DNA of 64,000 nucleotides from Owenia fusiformis (taxonomy: Eukaryota > Annelida > Polychaeta > Sabellida > Oweniidae): contig CAIIXF020000008.1 of NCBI GenBank assembly GCA_903813345.2, positions 28,148,005 to 28,212,004 on the forward strand, in the 5' to 3' direction. Every line of letters starts with the position of its first letter. Position 1 is the stretch's first letter. A program made the translations under genes and the position numbers. This document shows, piece after piece, positions 49,001 to 59,437 of this stretch. The notes beneath the pieces were generated by a model. The model ran no database searches. It was not told where the DNA came from and saw nothing but the letters and a program-made list of their open reading frames with translations.

Positions 49001-49330
49001 AAGGATAGAGATGGAGAGGGCGTGGCTAACCACGGTGGGTATTTAGAACAACACTAAAACATATCCATATTCAATCAATGCTGCAAGGGATAACCTTTCA
49101 TAGTATAGTTGATAACATTAAATGGGTTGTCATTTAAAACTAATGTGGGCTCTAATGTTTATTTAAGACATTTCTAATGAACTAAGATAATCAGCAATTT
49201 AACTCCTGAACAAGGAACTTGGGAATGAACTTATTTATATCTAGATTTGACCTTTTGCATTACAGGTCAAAATGGGAAGGGGTTATCGTCACTGGCTACA
49301 TCTTTTCACCACTCATCACAACAGGACTGA
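49001..49330 (+). CDS. Two small exons, possible alternative MOK 3' end
   Basis: Exon 49001-49034 (after TTTTTGTTGCATCGCAG; donor GTGGGT) and exon 49266-49330 (after CCTTTTGCATTACAG) join in phase to encode KDRDGEGVANHG, then QNGKGLSSLATSFHHSSQQD and TGA. The first starts in phase 0, which fits the MOK donor at 44333, so they could replace the MOK last exon. AATAAA follows near 49583. No other plus-strand exons were seen between 45 and 49 kb. They could equally belong to another gene or be chance. Confidence 0.35.
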
Positions 49331-49671
49331 TTCAGTTTGACTCTATTAATATGATGAGAGTATATGTTGTAAAAAAATAATACAAAGCATATGGTTCAAA
49401 CACCTATACATGTAATATAAATAGTACAAACTTGAAATAACAAAAAATGGATTTATACAATAATACAATATTTAAAATAATACAATATGGGACATAACAA
49501 TAATACAACATTTTTGACATTGCAAGACATATCATTGCCAACATGGACCTCTATCCCAATGTTAACGACGAGACAATATGTGTAATAAACATGTACGGAT
49601 TATAGTTTGAAATATGTTTTATACAGAAAGAAAGATGGCAGTATTGTCTAAAACGTCTCTAAATGTAACTA

Positions 49672-50235
49672 CAGGGTGGTCAAAAAATGGAAACCCTGCA
49701 TTTTCCATATATATCTTTGTCATTTTAAAAAACTCCTCCCTGATATTTCACACACTTGTACATCATTCAATCTCCTACCACCCTACCATATTTCATGACC
49801 ATCAGATAGAGAGTCACAATTTGAAAGCACTTTGAATAACATGCATCAGGTTTGGCCATCATCGCGCTGTAAGCAAAACAGCACAGTTGTCAATGACCCG
49901 AATGCATTCATCAGCAGGTGTGGCCTGAAAGACACGGATGATCTTCCTTTTGAGGTCTGCAATTGTCCTGAGGTCATTCTCATATACTCACCCCTGCCAT
50001 ATCCTCACGTGAGGATATTTTAGATGAGTACAGGTTTCCCGACAGCGCAATAGTGCCCTGGAGCATGTTCTTTAAAGTGCTGTAACATGTAACTATTAAT
50101 CTGATGGTCATGAAATAAAGTGGGCTGGTAGGAAATTGTATGATGTACAAATGTGTATTATATCAAGGAGTTATTTCTTAAAATGCCGAAGATATGAGGA
50201 AAATGGTGCACGGGTTTCCATTTTTTGACCACCCG
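49672..50235. mobile_element. Non-autonomous DNA transposon, CAGGGTGGTCA ends
   Basis: The left end CAGGGTGGTCAAAAAATGGA and the right end (TCCATTTTTTGACCACCCG) are inverted copies with one base missing, flanked by TA on both sides. It is 564 bp and has no transposase. Open frames within are not genes. Confidence 0.85.
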
Positions 50236-50455
50236 TATGTACCATCCAAAAGCAGCCCAGGGTTACAAACACATGATTCGTGACTTGGACATGCATTGGA
50301 TTTAAGATTCATCTCCAATAAATTAGAGAATCACCTATTTCAGGGTGCGTTGATCAGGAATGTGCTATGTAAAGGGAGAGGTTAATAATAAATCTGGCAG
50401 TAAAATACTAAGGCCCTTAAGGGAGCCCCCTTAGGCTAGAAAGTGCTTGAACAGT

Positions 50456-50724
50456 CTAGTTTGCATCAATTGAAATAGTTTCGATGTATTCCAAAATGCT
50501 CATTACGGGGAAATTGGTTCCAAACAATCCTGGTAAAAGAGCAGCAAAGAAGTGCGAAACAATGTTTTCCATTGAAAAGTAGGCGTCGCCTGCAATGTAC
50601 GTAATCCAATGGGACGGAAAAAATGGCCGACGGACCAGTATAAACTTTATATATCCGATTTTGTAGAAAAAGATCAGTGAACTACCAGCACCATTTGTAA
50701 CCCGTGTTAAAGGGCCGTTGTGAT
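50456..50724 (-). other. Coding-like frame of unknown identity
   Basis: After a possible AATGTTCTCAG acceptor, an open minus frame of about 89 codons contains NGAGSSLIFFYKIGYIKF, FFPSHWITYIAGDAYFSMEN and FFAALLPGLFGTNFP before TAG. Its codon mix looks more like coding DNA than the surroundings and it could hold membrane helices. I do not recognise a family and see no partner exons. It may be a last exon, a gene relic or chance. Confidence 0.25.
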
Positions 50725-50881
50725 CTGAGAACATTCTTGAAAAAGGACACACCCTACACAACAATATTTAATGAGTTTAATGTATATCCGTGCGTTACAC
50801 GGTCTCATATACCAAGGTTAAGATGCCCGTGTGAGTGCCCTGACGATTTTCAGAAAATAACACTACATTACATATTACAAT

Positions 50882-50940
50882 ACCAAGATCACCAGAATAT
50901 TATCTGCAATTGGAAGAATTGGAAGAAGAAAACCTGAACT
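50882..50940 (+). pseudogene. Decayed copy of exon 1 of the DUF3419 gene
   Basis: This segment matches 53934-53996: ACCAAGAT then CCAGAATATT then TCTGCAAT and GGAAG then ATTGG then AGAAGA and AAACCTGAA are shared. The start ATG has become ATC, about seven bases are lost, and the frame ends at TGA soon after. The rest of the exon is missing, and the G-rich repeat region begins close by. Confidence 0.7.
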
Positions 50941-53360
50941 GTTTGGGTGTGCAAGAGGGGGTGCGGTCGCACCGTTTGCCTCCCCCCCCCCCTTCATTTG
51001 ACGGGCGGCCTGCAACAGAAAAAAATGATACATGTCGAATTCGAGTTTAGGGGTTTATCGATACCTGCATCATCCCACCAATAAACACTATATTGTATGC
51101 GATTCTCTTATATGGATGGTGCAGATATGGATATCACTTGTAATAAAAAAGGTTTCCTAGTACGTATATACTTTAGAGGTGAGGCTCTGCCATCCTTCTT
51201 GTGGAAGGCAGACAGGCAACATAGGCGGTTAGATAGCCCTGCAGTTTCCTTGCAATTCCCGGTTGTGGCGTGTCAAGTGTTTCAATCTGACAGATTCACT
51301 CTCCCCTTGTGCACAGGACAGCGCGGAGCCACTGGCGTATCCAGTGGGGCCAATGGAACCCCAGGCCCGTAAGACACTTTTCTCCAAGGGGGGTGCGGTT
51401 TTTAGCTTAGTAAAGAGAATATAAAATTGTCAATTTTTTTGCCGCGTAAATCAAATCGCGTAAGTCAGAGGGGGGGGGTGGGGTGGGGGCTCAGTTACTC
51501 CCTATATTGGTTCTGAATTAACAAATGCAACTTCCAAACGTTCCAATTGTTTTATGTGGGCCGGGTGTGAGGAGTGATCCACTCCCCCTGGAAAATTTTA
51601 CAGTTTTGAGGTGCTATTTGGTGCTTTCTGGGCACTTTCAAAGTGTAAGTTTGCAAGTAGTACGGCACCACCATTGGAATAAGAGTTGAGTGAATAAAAA
51701 ACCGAGCATTCAGGGGGGTCTGGGGGTTCTCCCCCAGGAAAATTTTGAAATTTGGTTGTATTTGGAGCAAATTTGCAACCATCTGGTACGCCTGTGCGTT
51801 ATGAGTCAATAAGAAAAATGTGTATTTTTTCAAATTCTTTTGGGGGTGTCAAGTGGATGAGAGGGTAAAGTGGGGTGTGGTGCCAGTAGGGGAGCAAGGG
51901 GTTGTCCCCCAGAAACATTGACCATATCAAGGTGCTATTTGATGATGTCTGGGCACTTAAAAAATGTCTGAGACAATACATGAAATTCAGAATATTTTCT
52001 TTTGTTTTGTGGGGGATGTGAGGGGTGGCTAACTCTCCTAGAAAATTTTACAATTTAAAGATGATATTTGGTGCTTCTCGGCACTTTTAAAGTGTATTAG
52101 TCAATAAAAACATTGAAAAACAATCACAATTTTTTTCAAGTGTTTGTCCCCCATATCAAAATTTACAATATCAAGGTGCTATTCGATGAAGTTTGGGCAC
52201 TTTAAAAGTGTCTGTGCCTAAAAGTGCCATTTTCCCAAGAAAATTTTAAGATGCTATTTGGTGCTTTCTGAGCACTTTAGTCAATAAAGTCAATAAAAAA
52301 ATTTGAACTTTTTTTTTGGGGGGGGGGGTTGTTAAGGGGGGGGGCTGCCAGAGGGGGAGGTGGAGTGGGGATGCCAGAGGGCGAGTAAGTGTTAGTCTTC
52401 CAAAATCATTAACTTTATCAAGGAGCTATTTGATGATGTCTGGGCAATTTAAAAGTGTCTGTGGCAATACATAAAACAAATTCAGAACTTTTCCATTGTT
52501 TTGTTTGGGGTGTGAGGGGTGGCCCACTCCCCTAGAAAATTTTACAATTTTACAACGCTATTTGGTGCTTTCTGGGCACTTGTATGAGTCGCAATTAAAG
52601 AATTTGAGAAAAAAATTTTCGGGGGGGGGGTCAAGGAGGGGGGGGGGCGCCAGAGGGGGGGTCTATGCAAGTGCAAGATGCAAGAGGGGGAGCAAGTTCC
52701 CCAGAAACACTAACTATATCAAGGAGCTATTTGATGATGTCTGGGCACTTTAAAAGTGTCTGAGACAAAACACTAAAATAAATTTAGAACTTTCCATTGT
52801 TTTGTGGGGGGTGTGAGGGGTGGCCAATCCCCCTAGAAAATTTTACAATTTTACAACGCTATTTGGTGCTTTCTGGGCACTTGTATGAGTGTATGAGTCG
52901 CAATTAAAGAATTTGAGAAAATCACAATTTTTTTCGGGGGGGGGGGGGTCAAGGAGGGGGGGGGGCGCCAGAGGGGGGGGGGGGTCTATGCAAGTGCAAG
53001 ATGCAAGAGGGGGAGCAAGTTCCCCAGAAACACTAACTATATCAAGGAGCTATTTGATGATGTCTGGGCTATTTAAAAGTGTCTGAGACAAAACACTAAA
53101 ATAAATTTAGAACTTTCCATTGTTTTGTGGGGGGTGTGAGGGGTGGCCAATCCCCCTAGAAAATTTTACAATTTTAAGATGCTATTTGGTGCTTTCTGGG
53201 TACTTTCAAAGTGTATGAGTCAATGAAAAAAAAATTACAAAAAAAAATATTTTTCAAAAAAAAAAATTTTCAAATTTTTTTTTTCAAATTTTTTTTGGGG
53301 GGTGACAAAGGGGGGTGCGGTCGCACCCATCGCACCCCCCCCCCCCCCCATCTGACGGCC
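50941..53360. repeat. G-rich tandem repeat region
   Basis: Long near-repeats of 170-330 bp (ACTCCCCTAGAAAATTTTAC, GCTATTTGGTGCTTTCTGGG, ACTTTAAAAGTGTCTG) are separated by G runs of up to about 15. Both edges have GGTGCGGTCGCACC beside C runs. Several G runs per unit could form quadruplexes. Open frames here (52496-52753, 52889-53086) are repeat artefacts. Confidence 0.85.
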
Positions 53361-53762
53361 CTGAACCCACACCCTCCCTTGGGTGGGACTAGAAAAAATG
53401 TTGGGCCAAAAAATATGTTATGCCCAAATATGTGGGCCTTTTACGGCATTACATGAAGTTGGCCTTTTTGCACCTTTATAGACCAAATCTTCATGACATT
53501 GGGTTAATGTACACTTTTTCATTGGAATTTACGTGTCTTATGTCACGTTGATAAAATTCTAAAAACTGGTACACTGTACTCTCGGTATTTTTCACGTCAG
53601 ATTGAATTACTCACAATGGTTAAATTTGCCATTTAAATTCCCAGGTAAATATGAAACTGGGTAGACAAATGATAATGATTACTGTACGAGAGAGAACAAT
53701 GCATGCAATTTAAACTTTTGAAATCGCAAATTTTATAGCCGCGATATATGTCTGTAGTACAG

Positions 53763-53794
53763 CAAGGACGTCAACCTCGAGGTTGACGTCCTTG
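53763..53794. promoter_or_regulatory. Perfect 32-bp palindrome with two CRE-like halves
   Basis: CAAGGACGTCAACCTC is followed immediately by its exact reverse complement. It contains GACGTCA and TGACGTC, each seven of the eight bases of a CREB/ATF site. It lies 145 bp before the DUF3419 start codon, a likely promoter position. Regulation is inferred. Confidence 0.6.
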
Positions 53795-53939
53795 AGTACA
53801 GTAACTGCAATTCGGTCACTTCGTTCTCGTAAAACTGTACAAAATCCAGGCATCATTTTTACCTAGTTTTTGTTAACTCACTTATCACGTAAGCATAAAA
53901 TAAGAATACATAAAATAACCGATCGTATGTAACACCAAG

Positions 53940-54095
53940 ATGTCCAGAATATTGTCTGCAATCGGAAGGATTGGTAGAAGAGCAGTGAAACCTGAAAAGT
54001 TGACTTCACATGTTAGAGGACTCTCTTTACTTTCAGAAGATATCTTGAAAACGGATGTGGAAGAATGGAAAAATGATAGAGTTGTATTCGTATGG
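53940..54095 (+). CDS. Exon 1 of the DUF3419 gene
   Basis: 52 codons from ATG (CCAAGATGTCC) to VVFVW, ending at GTAAGA. Joined to HGEDHRP of exon 2, it gives the F-x-W...ED pattern expected before the first SAM motif. Confidence 0.8.
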
Positions 54096-56826
54096 GTAAG
54101 AATCAAATAGTTATTATCACTCCAATTTTCTGCAAATGGGCTGCGCTTTGCATGATATCTCCGAAAAATCTGGAAACTTGATCGAACCCTGGAAAAACCA
54201 GGAAAAGGTGGAGCAGCAAAAACTTTAATGCGATGAAAAATTAAAGGAATTAGTAGAAACATGGGCTTTAAATTTGAAAGCCCATGGTAGAAATTGTAAA
54301 AAAGCATGTTATTTCCCAAGTGTAAAATGTTGAGAGCAATCTTTTAAAGAAGCATGTTATTTCTCAAGTGTAAAATGTTGAGAGCAATCTTTTAAAAAAG
54401 CATGTTATTTCCCAAGTGTAAAATGTTGAGAGCAATATTTTAAAAAAGCATGTTATTTCCCAAATGTAAAATGTTGAGAGCAATCTTTTAAAAAAGCATG
54501 TTATTTCCCCAAGTGTAAAATGTTGAGAGCAATCTTTTAAAAAAGCATGTTATTTCCCAAGTGTAAAATGTTGAGAGCAATCTTTTAAAAAGCATGTTAT
54601 TTCCCAAGGGTAAAATGTTGAGAGCAATCTTTTAAATAAGCATGTTATTTCCCAAGTGTAAAATGTTGAGAGCAATCTTTTAAAAAAGCATGTTATTTCC
54701 AAAGTGTAAAATGTTGAGAGCAATCTTTTAAAAAACATGTTATTTCCCAAGTGTAAAATGTTGAGAGCAATATTTTAAAAAAGCATGTTATTTCTCAAAT
54801 GTAAAATGTTGAGAGCAATCTTTTAAAAAGCATGTTTTTTCCCAAATGTAAAATGTTGAGAGCAATCTTTTAAAAAGCATGTTATTTCCCAAGTGTAAAA
54901 TGTTGAGAGCAATCTTTTAAAAAGCATGTTATTTCCCAAGTGTAAAATGTTGAGAGCAATCTTTTAAAAAAGCATGTTATTTCCCAAGTGTAAAATGTTG
55001 AGAGCAATCTTTTAAAAAAGCGTGTTATTTCCCAAGTGTATAATAGCATGCTTTTTTAAAAGATTGCTCTCAACATTTTAACACTCAAGGTAAATAACAG
55101 GCTTTTTTAAAAGATTGCTCTTAACATTTTAAGCAATCTTTCAAAAAAGCATGTGTTTTCCCAATTGTAAAATGTTGAGAGCAATCTTTTAAAAACATGC
55201 ATATTTCCTTACAATAATGATTTTATTTTCTGGAAAAAGAACTGACATAGCCGATTCACTATAGAAATATCCCAAAATGAAATGAATAAAGAATCGTCTT
55301 ATTTTACGAAACTGTTCTTCAGAAAACCTGAACGTCGAAAGAGTATCCCCATATAGAGAGAAAAATTTTCGAAAAGTATGGCATGAAACTTTTACAGCAA
55401 AAATATCAAAAACCGTGTCAATTTTTTACTCTATGATCGTCTCCATTCCTTCTCCATTAAAAGGGATATTCCTTGCCAGATCATTTCTCTCCTGTAGCTA
55501 TAACCATATACTTTCCATATTTGGCAAAACACGGGACAATCAATATGATCAATGATCATTCAAATCATAGTTCTTATTATGGTAATAGCTACCATACTTG
55601 GATAGAAATGGTCTGGTAAGGAAAATCCCTAATATCATGTTGGCATGGAAGGAGATGTAAACTGAGAATAGTTGATTGATGGCTTGTTTTTGATTTATGA
55701 GGGGTTGGGATTGCTCTGTTTCCTTGAATGGTACCCCTTGTGAGTTATTAATTCCGTAGCACATTTTCTTTTGAAGCACGGTGAAGACCACAGGCCAATA
55801 ACAAAAGCTCTAGAAATCAAGGAGGGGTCAACCATATTCAGCATAGCATCTGCAGGTTACAACCCGTCAATGCTGCTTCTAGAAAACCCAGCAAAGGTAG
55901 TCATGACTGATATCAACCCTACTCAGATTGCCTGGTGCATGCTTTACTTTAGTGCTATCAAGAATCTTACGTATGAAGAGTTTCGAAGCCTGGTTGGATT
56001 TGGTGAAGGTGCTACAACCACCTCCGATGAGAGGGGGAGAATTTACGACAGTCTGAGAGGTTCATTGCCGAGTAATGCATTAGTCTATTGGGACTTCCAC
56101 CGTGACAGTATGAGCAAGTCGGGAATGTACTTATTTGGGAACTTCATTCGCTACTGGGGTTTGGAGAGATTTGCACCAATAGCTCACAGCGAGGAAACTT
56201 TGGACAAGTTTTTAAGTTTTGGAGATATTGACCAGCAGCGTGTTTTCTATGAGGAACAATGGGACACATGGCGATGGCGAAGAGCTTTTATGCAAGCCCA
56301 TCTGAATATTTCACCAGTTGTATTTCGCCCATTTATGGATCTATTGCCACAACTTGCTCCGAGGTGGTTGAGTCGCTTCCGGGAAATTTGCATGAGTGTT
56401 CCTAATATGGACAATCCCCAAATTGAGATACACTTAACTAGCAAAATCTCGGGAAAATACGGTTTACCAGATTTCTGGAAACGGGAAAATTTCGTCCCGA
56501 TTCGTGAGCGCCTAGATAAGTTTGAGCTCATCCACGCTGATGCAAATGAGTACCTCGAACGTACATCTGAAAAGTTTGATGGCTTTGTTCTATCAAATGT
56601 AGGAGATGCGTATGGCAAAGAAAAACATGACCAATGGGTTACAAGAGCCATAAAGCGTGGAAAGCCTGGAAGTAGGATCACGTACCTCTCTGTCGCAGGT
56701 ACAAATAAAGGATGGCCTGATGCTGAAAAGGACAGCATTCGTGTTGAGCAAGAGCTGTCTAGCCTGCTACAAGGAATAGAACGAGGCTTTCTCTGGGATG
56801 AGTTTCATATTGCTACGTTGAAATAA
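53940..56826 (+). CDS. DUF3419/BtaA-like aminocarboxypropyl transferase
   Basis: Two coding exons: 53940-54095 (52 codons, donor GTAAGA) and 55777-56826 (349 codons plus TAA), both phase 0; 401 aa. The nearer acceptor at 55759 would give a stop at once, so 55777 is chosen. The core has SIASAGYNPSMLL (about 74-86) and VMTDINPTQIAW (94-105), the two S-adenosylmethionine-binding motifs of the family, then LTYEEFRSLVGFG, YWDFHRD and, near the end, FDGFVLSNVGDAYG. Bacterial BtaA moves the 3-amino-3-carboxypropyl group of SAM to diacylglycerol, the first step of betaine-lipid (DGTS) synthesis. The second enzyme domain, BtaB methyltransferase, is not fused here. The first 20 residues are basic and lack acidic ones (MSRILSAIGRIGRRAVKP), possibly a targeting helix. 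The family is well known from bacteria, fungi and algae; in an animal it may reflect gene transfer. The substrate is inferred from the family. Confidence 0.82.
54303..55195. repeat. 48-bp minisatellite with an internal inversion
   Basis: The unit AAGCATGTTATTTCCCAAGT then GTAAAATGTTGAGAGCAATC then TTTTAAAA recurs about 16 times with little change. At about 55,045-55,125 two copies are inverted (TTTTAAAAGATTGCTCTCAA), after which the direct orientation resumes, so the array can form a strong hairpin. It fills most of the only intron of the DUF3419 gene. Confidence 0.95.
55777..56826 (+). CDS. Exon 2 of the DUF3419 gene
   Basis: A single 1,050-base exon carries nearly the whole domain. Acceptor ACATTTTCTTTTGAAG. 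Its long uninterrupted frame contrasts with the many short MOK exons. Confidence 0.9.
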   Translation, partial: HGEDHRPITKALEIKEGSTIFSIASAGYNPSMLLLENPAKVVMTDINPTQIAWCMLYFSAIKNLTYEEFRSLVGFGEGATTTSDERGRIYDSLRGSLPSNALVYWDFHRDSMSKSGMYLFGNFIRYWGLERFAPIAHSEETLDKFLSFGDIDQQRVFYEEQWDTWRWRRAFMQAHLNISPVVFRPFMDLLPQLAPRWLSRFREICMSVPNMDNPQIEIHLTSKISGKYGLPDFWKRENFVPIRERLDKFELIHADANEYLERTSEKFDGFVLSNVGDAYGKEKHDQWVTRAIKRGKPGSRITYLSVAGTNKGWPDAEKDSIRVEQELSSLLQGIERGFLWDEFHIATLK

Positions 56827-57376
56827 ACTGCAACTATTCAGTGTAGGAATGCTGGTTGATAATTTTGAGAATGAGAGCCTTGATCCAGCCCCAGGGGTAT
56901 CATGAGTTATAAATTGATATTAATTTTCAAGAGAAACATAGGTCCAACATTTTTTTACCTGATAGTCTGTGCAGTTATACCCTATTGAAACATTTGAAAC
57001 ATTTAGTAAAATTGAGATGTAAAATCAAATATTAAACAAAAAATGTTTGTAAAGATGTAAAATGTTTGTTTTGTTTATTCAGTGTAATTATACTGTAATC
57101 GACTGTATAAATATCATGATTCATTCATGGTAAAAATAGAGTGAAAACGCAATGAAAGATGAACAAATTTTCGGACTTTCGAAGGTCAGCGAAAGGAGGT
57201 ACAGTATCTCAAAATCATCTTTTTCTAGCACAATAATTCACTTCACGAGTATTTCGCGAATATTTTTGGAGACATTATATTTGAGACAGGAGGAAATGTG
57301 TAGGTCAGTTATGTACACGTTGCATGCAACTTTATCACCTCTATAGATCTGATGCCGTTCGTTAAAATTTTCCCAG

Positions 57377-57553
57377 TTTCCTCAATAGGTCGAAAATTGA
57401 TGATGAATCCGATGAATTTTTGAAAATCGGCATTCCCATGGAAACCAATGGGAAATGGTACGTTTGCCAAAATCAGATTTGTTTGCATGGGAATGACGAC
57501 TTTCAAAAATTCATCAAAATCATCAAGTTTCAACCTATTGTAATTGAGGAAAA
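57377..57553. mobile_element. Imperfect foldback element
   Basis: The left arm TTTCCTCAATAGGTCGAAAA through GAATTTTTGAAAATCG and CATTCCCATG is matched in reverse complement on the right (CATGGGAATG, TTCAAAAATTCATC, CAACCTATTG and TTGAGGAAA). Confidence 0.75.
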
Positions 57554-57881
57554 AATGGCCCGGAAAATTTGGAGGCATTGGAAATGAAGTCGAGTTACTA
57601 TACGTTTCCATCAATATTATAAGCTTGCGTATTTTCCTCGCAGGTTATGTAAATAATTAAAAATTCAAACATGTACATAAAGAGGCTTTAACACGTAGTT
57701 CAATGAGGGAGCTAAGGTTGCCAAACTTCTGGAGAGGAGTGCAGGCGCGTATCGTCATGTACGCAAAATACGCCCAGGCGTACTGTTTGAATTTGAAAAA
57801 ATATTTTGAAAAAAACATGAAATTCATTATTTTCGATTCAAAATTCTAAAATCACCTTCCCGTCTGAGAACGATCATGAAG

Positions 57882-58369
57882 TTCGTAAATAGACCTTAGA
57901 AAGTTGCAGCTACGTTCATTCCGTTCGCAAACAGTTTAAAACCAGTTTTGAAGAACGCAGTGGCAACTTGTTTGGTGTGATAGCTATATTTTGCTAACTC
58001 GTTCATAAGCAGTCTTAAATAAGTTCTTAATCAATTTAAACTCGTTTGCAATTAGTTCTGCCTCGTTCTCAATACGTCCTCAGACAATTCAACTAGTTGA
58101 TAAAACGTCCCTAGTAGGATTGAAGTACGACGTTTCCGTTCGTAGTACGTTCAGCTCATCGGTAGTACGTTGTCACTCGTTCTAATTGTAGAACGTATCG
58201 ACCACGAGAACATTTTGAGCATGTTCTAAGTTCTAGGGGATCTACCCGTTCGAGTACGTTCGATAAAGTTTGTAAATAGACCCCAAACGGTTCTAAGTAC
58301 GTCCAGTCCGTCCGTACACAGTTGAAGCCCGTTTTCGAGAACGTAGTAAAAACTAGTTTGGTGTGATAG
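57882..58369. repeat. Pair of about 103-bp direct repeats bounding 280 bp
   Basis: 57882-57983 and 58268-58369 share TTNGTAAATAGACC at the left, AACAGTT-like and GAGAACG/GAAGAACG phrases, and TAGTTTGGTGTGATAG/CTTGTTTGGTGTGATAG at the right. The bounded part is rich in GTTC and ACGT words. Long direct ends around a non-coding core resemble a very small terminal-repeat element. Confidence 0.5.
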
Positions 58370-59311
58370 TAGGGTAACAATAAGTTCTCGATTCCCTCAT
58401 TGTCATTCACTGTTTTCGCGATTCAAAGATTCAAATTTTTTCGTGATTCAAAGAGTTGCGTCATTCTTGTACGCTTCTTCATGGGGTCCATCCCGGCAGA
58501 GTACACGCTCAAAATCAGCAAATTCAGTACGTATAAACCTGAGTATCACTTGACATTATTGAATGTAAGAAGTAATTTTTTATTCATCCACAAAATGACC
58601 ACGATACGCGCCTGGAGTGTAACTAAGATTTTATTTAGTCTCTGTGCAGGTTACCCGTGAATTTATTTATTGAAAATAAATTGAACATATTAATACTCAG
58701 ATAGTTGAACACGTTTAACGATTAGTCTAAAACGCGTACGTAGCCTAATATTATTGAAATTTATAATTTGATGAATTAAACAAGTGACATCTATTTGAGA
58801 CTCGTTTCTCCGTTCTTTTGTCTCTATACTGTCTCGCCATCTATTTATTACCATTAAAAGTCATCGAGACACAGGTCATACAGTATACAGACTCCCGATT
58901 GTGGCAAATACCAGTCATTGTTAAATAATTTTTGGGGAGCACGTCACCGAGTTAGGTTCACCAGCCTCTCATTTATCAAACAAAGCTATCATCCTGATTT
59001 AAAACCTATATCACTGCATATACTGGAAAATAGCCTAGCTTAGACTGCACAGTTCCCTAAATCTATGTGCTGATGAGCACTCCTTTCAGTACAACTGTAC
59101 CGATATGGGAGTGCTCCATCAACAAAAATAGAGATGTAAATTATTCTTTGATGATACAGCATTTCCATTCAGCATCCTTATATTCCTTTGTACAAAAAAA
59201 CAACTTCTTTGATTGGTTGCCATGACTTCACTGTCATCTACCAATTCATAGCTAATTTTTCCATATTTCAACCCTTAAAATATTGAAAATGCCATCCAAA
59301 TAACTTGGACA

Positions 59312-59437
59312 GCAGGCCTATAGCAAAAATCACTCAAAAATTCTCAGAATAGTGAAAAACTGCATGATTTTGAAATAGCTTTTGGCGAGGGGGTTCGCTC
59401 AAACTCATCGAACCCCCCCCCCCTATCAGCCTGGAGA
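59312..59437. repeat. Dispersed GCCCGTAGCC-family repeat, copy D (diverged)
   Basis: It starts CAGCAGGCCTATAGCAAAAA and has GTGAAAAACTGCATGATTTT and GGCGAGGGGGTTCGC phrases like copies A-C, then a C run and CAGCCTGG. Confidence 0.4.

Noticed and set aside
52496-53086. Gly/Arg-rich open frames
   Set aside because: They arise from G-run repeats and repeat nearly identically; not genes.
54550-54750. Open frames inside the 48-bp minisatellite
   Set aside because: The 48-bp unit is a multiple of three, so frames stay open by repetition only.
55760-55776. Earlier acceptor (CCGTAG) for exon 2 of the DUF3419 gene
   Set aside because: In the phase set by exon 1 it meets TGA within five codons; 55777 keeps the frame.
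56247-56738. 163-codon antisense frame over the DUF3419 exon
   Set aside because: It is a shadow of the conserved sense frame.
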